Assembly: GCA_963966185.1 (NCBI GenBank)
Contig: CAWZYM010000475.1
Coordinates: 1-64,000, forward strand
Direction: 5' to 3'
From: Rhabditoides inermis
Lineage: Eukaryota > Nematoda > Chromadorea > Rhabditida > Rhabditidae
Length of the DNA: 64,000 nucleotides
Below the pieces are notes generated by a model. That model was not told the DNA's origin. It ran no database searches and worked only from the letters and a program-made list of their open reading frames with translations. Positions 42,205 to 51,245 of the stretch are shown piece by piece; positions within the stretch are counted from its first letter, which is position 1; each line of letters opens with the position of its first letter. Position numbers and translations under genes: made by a program.

Positions 42205-42343
42205 CAGTAATAAAGTGACGTTTGGGAATAACGAGAGAATTCGTCACTGTTTGCAGAGCGAAAAGAGTTCACACCGACCAAAAACCACCGGCTAACCGGG
42301 CAAGTAACCGGTAGGGTGAGTAAGTATCGAATCGGCCTCTCTC

Positions 42344-42388
<45 letters not shown>

Positions 42389-42508
42389 GTTGCTCTGCAA
42401 ACATGTTAACGAGTTTGGTCTGCCACATCGCCCATGACACAGATTTCGATATAAAACGCCCGATTTTCTCTCAGTTTCCGCTGTATTACCAGAGATCAAA
42501 TAGTTCGC

Positions 42509-45500
42509 ATGCTGCCAAAAGTGAGTATTTTACTGATTCTATCATTCAATATTAATAACTTATTTCAGGTAGCTTCACTTGCATTGATCTGCACTGCACT
42601 GGCGCAGTATGGTGCTATACCGTCTGATTCCGGCGCTAACAACAAGGTCAGCGGATCGGAGATGTATCCGGAATCGTTATAGCTGAACATGACATCAATA
42701 AAATATAAAATGGATCAAAAAACGTGAATTGATAATGATAAGATAACGCTATTTTCAGCCCAGCTGCAACACGGTTAAGTGCTCCGCTGGATATGAGTGC
42801 GTGCTGAAAAAGGTACTGTAATATTTAATAAATTTTAACGTCCTGTTCGTTGGTAATATATTGTCAAAAATCAAACATCGTGGTGGGACCAATAAACACT
42901 TCGTGGTGGGACCAATAAACACTGCTCGAAGGTGGCATGCGTCCGCGCACCGTGCTACCCGATCCCGCAGTGTCAACCAGTGGTATCCGACCCGCTGCCG
43001 CCCGGATCTGACGACAATGCGGTAGGGTAGCTACATAAAAACCTGCCTTCTCTCTCCCTCACTGATCGTGATCTGGCCGGTCCTCCGAGCAACGAATTTA
43101 AATTGGAAGCCGCTCTGTTTCTGTCTTTCATTATATCTTCGATAAACATATAGATACGTTTTCAGCCCACCTGCGCCACTGTGAAGTGCTCGGCCGGGCA
43201 GGAGTGCGTGCTGAAAGAGGTGAGCAGCTCCAGTGCCTTTCGAGATGAGTGGAGAGGAGATCGAGCAGGTGCACCAGTTCCGCTACCTCGGGTCGTGAGA
43301 CGATTCGGACAAGGACGTGATAACTCATGTAGACGAGCGTTGACGCTTGGCGCATTGCATAGTGACTTTGGCTGAATTCATGGAGCGTGTATCCAGGTGC
43401 AGTGTATCCGCGCGCCCTGCCACCCCATCCCCGAGTGTCAACCCGTGAAGATGGTCGACCCGCCGCCGCCCGGAGACGCCCTCCATGTGAGACGATATTC
43501 CTGAGTCAGAATATGATGGTTCTCTCTAGGGGATCGACAAATGTAATCGAAAAGTGTGTTTGCTAGATAACAAATAAACAACAATCTTTATCTGCCCAGA
43601 GATTATAGTATTATAGACTATAGAGACACAGTAACACAACAGGATATATACAGTGTGGCAGATATTGAGCTGACGCTAGGATCTTGGATCAAACATGAAT
43701 AATGAATTGCAGCCGTCCTGCGCGTCCCTGCACTGTCCTCCCGGCCAGCGTTGTATGCTGGAGGTGGTGGCCTGTCTGCTCGCGCCGTGCCCCCCGCAGC
43801 CCGCGTGTAGGAGGGTGGGAGAGGAGCATCCGAATGTGAGTTGGGATGTCTTTTCCAGAAAATCCACCACTGTGTTTGTGTTTCTTTCTTCCTGACAGTG
43901 AGCACCGACGATCCGAATGTGGGTCGAAACTCGTTGTGTGTATGTTTGTAGTACTCTCCCGGATAGGTGAACATGAAGGCTGTATAATTGCGATCAATGA
44001 GGTCATTCGACAATCGAAACAGAAACAACCGTGTCACTTGAGGTAAAGACGACGGAAAAACAACGAAAAGACACGGACGATCCTCCATGCAAGACGCTAC
44101 CAACGCTATACCGTAGTACCATTCACTGCGCGCCATCGAAGGATACCGCGCGAGTCACTGTATTGATTGACTTGGTGTCTGTGATAAGTCTGTGCGTGTT
44201 TCTTTCATTCTTTGTGTCGCTTTTATTCCATAAAATTGTGTCCCATTCCAGCCGTCGTGCGCGGCGGTGAGCTGCCCCGCGGGCGAGGAGTGCGTAGTGG
44301 AGAAGGTGAGGTGCTTCTCCAACCCCCCTCCCACGCCTTACAATGATCTCCGATGTTCCTATCACTATCCACTTCGAAAATAGGTTTCGATGGGACTGCT
44401 TAGGTGCTTTTAATCGCTAGGATCTGGTGTAGTGACACTGTCTCCCCCTCCTTCTCGAATCGGGGACCACCTCTCCCTTGCAGGTGGTGTGCAAGAAGGC
44501 GCCGTGCCCGTCGCAGCCGGTCTGTCGCCCGGCCGGTGGACACAGTGGACAGTCTGGACCGAGTGGAAGTGGCTACGGAGATGATGCCGCAGCTACTGGA
44601 GAGGTGGGAACAGATTGAGGGGCGGTCAGTGTCGGCGAAACTCTTCTGACAACAGTGGGCGAGTCTCTTTCCGCTGCAGTACACCAAGATGCGTAATGAC
44701 TCTTTTTGGAGGTTGTTATTATTGTTTTAAACAATTGGTTCAGCCCTCCTGTGCCACTGTCGACTGCCCTTCTGGCCAGGAGTGCTTCTTGGAGCAGGTG
44801 AATCAGTATATAAATATTAGACCCATACCGTAACATGACAGTGTGGTTATGCTCTGCAAACCAATATTCGCCGGCGTTTCGAATTTTTCCACCGAAACAC
44901 GATGAAAACGCGATCACTTTCATAACACTTTCAAATGCGGTTCGGATTAATGGAAGGTTCACGTGGTAAGATGCTAAAACCACTTGATCCACATTCGCGT
45001 TCTTTGAGATGTCTCTATTGCGTGTAGTTGATCAAAGTTCTAAAGACACTTAAGTAGTGGTCAGTCTCTTAGCAACTCCCTTCGATACTGTTTTCGAAAC
45101 GCGTTCGAAACACGACCAAACAGCGTGTTGCGAAGGAGTTTTGAAGTGGCTGTTTCGAAGAGACTGACCACACTTTGACTACCTGTTCACGATCAGGTGC
45201 AATGCTTCGTGCCGCCCTGCCCTCCCCTTCCCAACTGCCGGCCAATCGGGAGCAACCAGACATGGGGCATTGGACCGCTTCCGGCGATCGGTAACCACAC
45301 CGGAAACGAGGTGAGTTCCAGTTACTGTTAAAGTTAGAAGGGGCAACGGAAACGAGGTGCGTTCCTGTTTCCTATTTCCGATTCCGTACAATCTTGACAC
45401 GTATTCGCAAATGACACGCTCTGAAATAACACGTCATAAATCTGAAATGACGGATGGCAACAAAAGCTGATATGGATTACTTTACGACTGATCAACATAT

Positions 45501-45871
45501 CACTTATCGTGTTGTTGGTTTTTCCTATAAAGTCAGAGAAATAGAGGCTCATCTTATCCGTGAAAATAATGTGAAAAATAAATAGCTATACATAACTTTG
45601 CTGTACGTTTCAAGGTTTTTACTAGTGAACAGTGACACTATTTATTTCAATTGAGTACGTGAGTAACTAAGTAATACACATACAATTATCATAACACTAT
45701 CAAGAAAAGTATATAGTAGGCCAAGATTTTTCAAACTACCGTTACCACCTATTTACTTACCGTAACCCAAATAATCCGCGCAGGACCACGCGTGCGCCAC
45801 GAACGAGGAGTGGAAGGGGTGCGGGGCGTGCGATCAGCAGTGTGGACAGGAGCCGAGAGTGAGTCTCTCTT

Positions 45872-45908
<37 letters not shown>

Positions 45909-46065
45909 TCTCTCCTCTCTCTCCTCTCTCTTCCCCCAACCCTCCCTCTTTCAGGCCTGCGCATTGGTGTGCGGCCCTGGCTCCTGTGGCTGCAAAGCGG
46001 GCTACTCTCGCGATGACACAGGAGCCTGCGTCAAGAACGAGTTTTGCCCCAAGAAGATATGTTGA
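42509..46065 (+). CDS. Secreted modular Cys-rich protein with C-terminal TIL domain
   Basis: Thirteen exons give 342 aa: 42509-42520, 42569-42646, 42759-42812, 42932-43021, 43166-43219, 43397-43486, 43713-43835, 44252-44305, 44484-44603, 44744-44797, 45197-45310, 45784-45858, 45955-46065. The signal peptide MLPKVASLALICTALA is split by intron 1. Five tandem modules follow, each PxCxxVxCxxGxxCxxxx joined to a VxCxxxPCxPxPxC half. Modules 1, 2, 4 and 5 use one 54-nt exon plus one second-half exon; module 3 is fused in a single exon (43713-43835). The C-terminus (CATNEEWKGC to NEFC, ten Cys) is a trypsin inhibitor-like (TIL) domain. TIL proteins commonly inhibit serine proteases; the role here is inferred. 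A TTTTCTCTCAG at about 42472, 37 bases before the ATG, could be a trans-splice acceptor. AATAAA at 46169-46174. Confidence 0.88.
42878..42923. repeat. 23-bp exact tandem duplication before an acceptor
   Basis: TCGTGGTGGGACCAATAAAC plus ACT is repeated twice back to back (42878-42900, 42901-42923), ending 8 bases before the exon at 42932 of the Cys-rich gene. The acceptor there (CTCGAAG) lacks a pyrimidine tract. Confidence 0.85.
45056..45176. mobile_element. Short foldback element in Cys-rich gene intron
   Basis: About 120 bp with ends AGTGGTCAGTCTCTT and its inverted partner AAGAGACTGACCACACTTT. Related ends occur at about 18160-18190 in a TRNT1 intron and near 40205 (GCGGTCAGTCTCTG), so this is a dispersed family. 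Confidence 0.6.
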
Positions 46066-46441
46066 AGATGTGTTGATGAAACACTACCAACGCTAGATAC
46101 CGTAGTATCATGCACTGCTATTGTTTTGATTTTTTGTGAGAAAAATCTGTTTTTTTCGTTTGTTTATTAATAAACATCTTTCATTTACGTTTCGATTTGT
46201 TGACTCATGATTAGTGACATGATTGGATTGAATTTCACAGTTGTGTGAGTATCAATCAATCATTTATCCAGAATCGCTATATCCTGACTGTACAACAAAG
46301 TGCATACGGTACACCACAAGGCACGGCCCGGCGCGCGTTCACTGATTTGCGTGACAGTAGACGCACGCGACGCACACGCAACGCGTCTCCCATGTTAAAG
46401 AAAAATAAGCTCATCATCATTGTCAATTTCTGAGAGGCAGC

Positions 46442-46522
46442 GAACATGCTCTCGTGGTCTAGTGGTTAGCGAGCGCGGCCAGTGATCTGTTTATCGCAGT
46501 TTCGATTCCGTTCGCTGCCACG
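46442..46522 (+). repeat. tRNA-like sequence, Glu-like A-box
   Basis: CTCGTGG and CCACGAG pair perfectly as a seven-base acceptor-like stem. GGTCTAGTGGTTAGCG resembles the D-arm of eukaryotic tRNA-Glu, and TTTCGATTCC is B-box-like. The anticodon and T stems do not fold canonically, so a tRNA-derived repeat or pseudogene is preferred over a functional tRNA. Confidence 0.5.
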
Positions 46523-47390
46523 AGTTTTGCTAAATTGTTTGAGCCATCCGCGACGCGGAACTGATGCGCAGCGTGCGTCTGAGTTCACCGGTCAGTGAAC
46601 AAATGAGTGACACTACGGCCGGGCCGTGCAAGGACTAAGCGCTGGGAGAAACACAGTTCAGCAACGGGCCAACGGGGATGGTAGGGTCGAAGGTCGAAAG
46701 TCTATATTAGATCGATGATCAGTCGATAATCATTCGATTTCCTTTCCATAATTCATTAAAATTAGTTATCATTATAGATGGTGGAGCTCCGGGTGTTCCT
46801 TTTCTTCCATTATAATCCACAATAGTAACTCCGCGGGCTAGGAAGACAGCGTTCTCATGAGCTATTCCCCGCCTTGCTCAAGGGTACTGGGGGAAGATCA
46901 TTTCGACCTGACCGCACGATGCGAGAGAGGAAGAAATAATAATTCCCGGCCGAAGATCTGTCCCATGTGTGAGTATAATTTAGCATAAGTCGTATCACAG
47001 CGAGTAAACATAGGGTTATGCTCCCTCTTTTGGACATAATATGCATGTTGCAACTGCAAAACACGTGTGGTTTCCGAAATTGCATGTCAGCAGTAATATA
47101 AATAGTTGGCTTTCACGAAAATTCGCGTTCACAGTAATTCGCGGTGAACACACACTGACATGCTTCCAAAGGTGGGTTGGTACCTAGGTATGAAAAAGTT
47201 TTGCCTCATTGTTTTAAATCAGTAGGTTAAATAGCAAAATACTTACGTTTCAAAAACCAATAGCCAACCATCAACCATCTGCAAATTAACATAAGTAGTG
47301 AAGCTATCCTAACATTGCCTTGTAAATTGTAAAAGCAAGTGTTTTTACAAGAACTCTTGTGAAAACAGTTGTAATTTTAGTCTGATTGGA

Positions 47391-47472
47391 TCCTATATGT
47401 AGGAATCGAACCCGTGGACAGGCCGCAGCGATTGTGCGCTGCCGGCGCACACTACCACTGCGCAATAGTGGC
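47391..47472 (-). repeat. tRNA-like sequence, family copy 1
   Basis: On the minus strand TTGCGCAGTGGTAGTGTGCG is an A-box region and GGGTTCGATTCC a near-perfect B-box. The middle (CGCCGGCAGCGCACAATCGC) closely resembles the copy at 47587, but the cloverleaf is not standard. Confidence 0.55.
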
Positions 47473-47586
47473 AGTGGTTAAGAGATCGAAGAGAGAGCTC
47501 ATTTAGCTCCACTGGCCTCTTCAGTGTACAATGATGAGAGATAACGAGCAAACATATTTGCGAAATTCAATGTCCTCTACGTATGA

Positions 47587-47668
47587 GCCTCAATGGCGCA
47601 GTGGTAGAGCGCGCCGCCAGCGCGCGATCGTTGCGAGCTGCCCAAGGGTTCGATTCACTCTCACAAAG
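47587..47668 (+). repeat. tRNA-like sequence, family copy 2
   Basis: ATGGCGCAGTGGTAGAGCGC is an A-box region and GGGTTCGATTCA a B-box. It matches the minus-strand copy 120 bp to the left through its middle part, so the two are an inverted pair of one tRNA-derived family. Confidence 0.55.
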
Positions 47669-47773
47669 CGTTTTGGATATTTGAAGACGTACACGTTGTG
47701 TTGCACGAAACTGCACAACATGTGAAATGTCACGGATGGCATATAGGAACCAACCCGACTATATCAGTGCGCG

Positions 47774-47775
<2 letters not shown>

Positions 47776-47825
<50 letters not shown>
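47776..47825. repeat. (GA)n microsatellite
   Basis: About 25 GA units followed by an imperfect GA-rich tail to about 47850. No gene is nearby. Confidence 0.9.
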
Positions 47826-47829
<4 letters not shown>

Positions 47830-48383
47830 CGAGAGGGAGAGCGCGCGAGAGTCAACTCACAATGTGCAGGCTGATAGCGTCCAAGCACCCTGATACTTGA
47901 ATCACATGGTCCCGGCTCTCTTCTCCACCATTTCGCCAATAATAATAAGAAAAGTGCAACTCACACTTCAAAATTCGCGTGTAGACACGACGTTTGGTTG
48001 GGTAGGAACCAGAATGAGTGATGGAATGTGAGAAATCTCCCTATCATAATATTCGATAATATGATATTATAATATGATAATATGCTAAAATATATAATAT
48101 GATAATAACATAATATATAATAAGATAATATATTATAGGATCCAATCCGACCCGTTTGTCTTGATCTTTGACGCGCGCAGCGCGTCACCCCCAAGGCATA
48201 CTCAATTTCCTCTATCCCAATACGATATACTCCATAGTATGTGTTTTTTTGTTAGAATATCATTTGACAAGACTTATGAGTATTATACAAGAAATAAATA
48301 TCGGTTGCGGCTTCCAAAATATCCAAAACAACTGTTCGCTCATTCTGCCACTAAACGTGTTTACGACGACGACGACGACGCGC

Positions 48384-48480
48384 ATCACGTAAGCCCCGCC
48401 CACTGCACTCTGCGCTCATTGGTCGCTCGGCCCATTGTCAGTGCAATCTGATTGGCCGAACGCTCATACCCCGCCTTTCC
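48384..48480. promoter_or_regulatory. GC-box and CCAAT-box cluster, candidate promoter
   Basis: In under 100 bp there are CCCCGCCC (48391), two ATTGG inverted CCAAT boxes (CATTGGTC near 48418, GATTGGCC near 48450) and CCCCGCC (48470). The region stands out from the AT-rich surroundings. It might drive the BCL11-type gene, whose 5' exons I could not find. No start site or TATA box is visible. Low certainty. Confidence 0.35.
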
Positions 48481-49267
48481 TCAGCCACTCTCACATCCCG
48501 GTCTCTTGGCTTTCTCACGAGCGTACGCTCTCTGCGCGCTCTCTCTTCTTCCAGCCGAGCATGCCCCGCTTTTCGATCAGCCACTCTCTTTCTCTCCAGA
48601 CCGTCTGATGCTCTCACTTGCGCACGCTCTCTGCGCGCACTCTCTTTCTCGTGCGAGCCAGAATGGGCAGCCGGCCTGAAATCAAATCGATCGATCGGTG
48701 AGGAGAGGGCCAGTGAGAGCGCTCGGCAGTTAAAGAACGTGCGAATAGGGGAGGAGCAGAGCAGTGCGGGTGAGGCTGCTTTGATCTCTGTGCCACAACT
48801 TCCCAATTTTAACAGTAATACTACCATTAACTTAATATAATAAGGAAGATCAGTTTAACGCACTCGGCTCTGCAATTACAGTTCATGACCGAGGTTTCAG
48901 TGGCTCAAAATCTAATGTACGTATAGTCGCCGCCTGGTGGATAGTTTCTGTTATTGCCAGCCGGGGTCAGATGCCGAAACTCAGTTTCGAGCGAGAGAGA
49001 CCAGACAGCGCGGGCAAATGTTCGAGTGTCGCGCGGCCTCTTTGATTCGCGTGCCGGCTTCTTTGATCAATATTATCGTTTGAAAGCGCGCGCTTGGGTC
49101 TCCTCACGACTAGAAGGTAGATCGAATGCGACTCGAAGGTAGATCGATTTTCTACCGTAATCTGGCGAACTATCTCCCAGAATAATATTATATGTGCATA
49201 CATAAATGATTACAAAAGCAACATTCGTATTCATTTACAAACATTCGCAAAACATTCGCAAAACAAA

Positions 49268-49350
49268 CTGGCAGATATGAAGATCGAACGCGCCTGGTTA
49301 GTACCAGTACGCCCTCACCCGACGGTGTGCATCACTTGAGCTATTCCCAC
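49268..49350 (-). repeat. tRNA-like sequence
   Basis: Minus strand: TAGCTCAAGTGATGCAC (A-box-like) and GCGTTCGATCTTC (B-box-like) about 45 bases apart. Degenerate; probably a SINE remnant. Confidence 0.4.
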
Positions 49351-49376
49351 ATCATAATGAAACTTCTTTGAGAATA

Positions 49377-49452
49377 TGGGGTGGCTAGCGCAGTGGATGT
49401 GCTCGCATCATACTGAAGATCCCGAGTTCAATCCTCTCGGCGGCCAATGATG
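49377..49452 (+). repeat. tRNA-like sequence
   Basis: GGCTAGCGCAGTGGATGTG gives an A-box and CGAGTTCAATCC a B-box, with CTCGGCGGCC at the end. The short middle and mismatched stems speak against a functional tRNA. Confidence 0.45.
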
Positions 49453-49659
49453 TACCGCTAGTCACGGTGGAGTGACGACTACCTTCACAACTTTCGTGAG
49501 CCTCTAGTCAAAAGTCTGTGACGTCATCTGATCCAAATTCATTGCATTAATCGATGGACCCCATGTAAGCAGCTAGCGATTTGTACTCGAGAGCCTTAGG
49601 TCAGTCCCCTTATTGGCTAGGTCGACGGTTGTATAACTTGAAACTGCTGATAAACAAAC

Positions 49660-49975
49660 TTAAAGGGAGTGTACACTCTGAATTTCGAAGTTGAGTTAGC
49701 ACCGGGATGTGAAAATATGTTGAAAATGATGTACTTTTGTCAATGCAACTATGTGTCGGAGATACATATAAGTCGATGAAAACTTCTGTTGAACATTGAA
49801 AATTGGCACCAATTGGCACCAATTTCTGCATTTTAACACATTTTGCGTTCAATTTTTACCAACTTGCAGACATTTTCAGCAAATAGTTGTATTGACAAAA
49901 CTGAGTCGTTTTCAACATATTTTCACATCCCGGTGCTAACTCAACTTCGGAATTCAGAGTGTACACTCCCTTTAA
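49660..49975. mobile_element. piggyBac-type MITE with TTAA target duplication
   Basis: Element 49664-49971 is bordered by TTAA on both sides (49660-49663, 49972-49975). Terminal inverted repeats of about 70 bp begin AGGGAGTGTACACTCTGAAT and include GTTGAGTTAGCACCGGGATG. No transposase frame. TTAA duplication is the piggyBac hallmark. A diverged half copy lies at about 56521-56620, also ending CCCTTTAA. Confidence 0.8.
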
Positions 49976-50357
49976 ACGGTACATGCACTCGCGACATGAC
50001 ATGATAACTAGTGAAGAATAGCTAGTTTACTCGTAGTAGAATTTCATTTCGACTAGCTAGTAACTTGCTAGGTAATGGAACTGCTTAGGAGATGAAGGGA
50101 AGAAGAGAGAAATTTGTAACGTGTAGCGCGCGTCTATCAGCGACAGGCAAGCACGTGAGCGATTCGACCAAGCTATTTCGAAGGTTTCTAATTTTCAAAC
50201 CAGTGAATATTACTATGTAGATGTGGTAGTGTTTTATAAGTTATTTGTATTTTCAATCATGACATTCTGACTAGTGAGTTTGTAATATGTAAATTTTATT
50301 TTCGTAATTCACAAATGTGCAAAAAAAATTTCTTCGAAATTTGAGAAAAGGACATCC

Positions 50358-50735
50358 ATTCTCTTTCGAAAAGTACGTAAGTAAAGTGAAGAGGTTTGTC
50401 TGGATCTGATTCAACAAAAGCACATGCATAAAATCTCTTTGCAGCTGACTAAAATATCAAAACAAACCTGCTCTTTCGAATATATGAAAATAGAACATAA
50501 ATATTATGCATTATGACAATTTAATTATAGTGAATTATAATGATAACTTGGCCTATTTCACAGTCACCTTACATTATATATTTTTAATGTTTAAAAACAC
50601 ATTTCAGAGTGATTCGAAAGAGCAGGTTTGTTTTGATATTTTAGTCAGCTGCAAAGAGATTTTATGCATGTGCTTTTGTTGAATCAGATCCAGACAAACC
50701 TCTTCACTTTACTTACGTACTTTTCGAAAGAGAAT
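50358..50735. mobile_element. Foldback MITE with about 120-bp arms
   Basis: Arms 50358-50480 and 50612-50735 are inverted copies, from ATTCTCTTTCGAAAAGTACG to CCTGCTCTTTCGAA. The about 130-bp centre is AT-rich. No open frame. A diverged single arm is at about 58619-58690. Confidence 0.8.
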
Positions 50736-51245
50736 ACAAGAAACAAATGTTTTCGCAATTGACAATTGACATTGCAAGTTTTCATGTAATTCCCGACGCT
50801 AGTTTCTGCAAGAGGTCAGGTCACGGTTTGACAAATGCGTCCAAGGTTTATGTGAGCGCGAAGCATCCAATGTGTCACGGGTTAGCGCCAAAAAGTTTCT
50901 ATCAGCTGGTTATCGATAAGGATGTATTACTGCATCGTTACGAAGTTCTTTAAAAATAATATCGCTGTTTTAACAACATTCGATCGCGCGCGCAACATGA
51001 ATTACAAGTAAACGTGTAATTACAGTTGTATTTACAAGAATTATTGTAAATACAATTGTTTTTACAATTGACAAGACGATGTTAGGATAGCTCCAGTGTG
51101 TCCCTATTACGGGACCTGATCTTCTCCAACCACTCTCATGACGCTCGAAAAAGTAGTAGTTATAAGTGATTTACGAGTTGTTCTTGAACTCTATTGCATT
51201 CTCACATTTTTTCAGTCCCTTTCCTTGCTCTCTTTCTCACTACAG

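Larger units (their letters stand above)
46523..51245. other. Gene-poor region between TIL gene and BCL11-type exons
   Basis: No protein gene is recognised in 4.7 kb. It holds tRNA-like repeats (47391, 47587, 49268, 49377), a (GA)n tract (47776-47825), AT-rich palindromic sequence (48046-48140), a GC/CCAAT-box cluster (48384-48480), and two MITEs (49660-49975 and 50358-50735). A 68-codon frame at 50747-50953 has no family match that I recognise. Confidence 0.5.

Noticed and set aside
46442..46522. Functional tRNA-Glu gene
   Set aside because: The acceptor stem is perfect but the anticodon and T arms do not pair in standard form.
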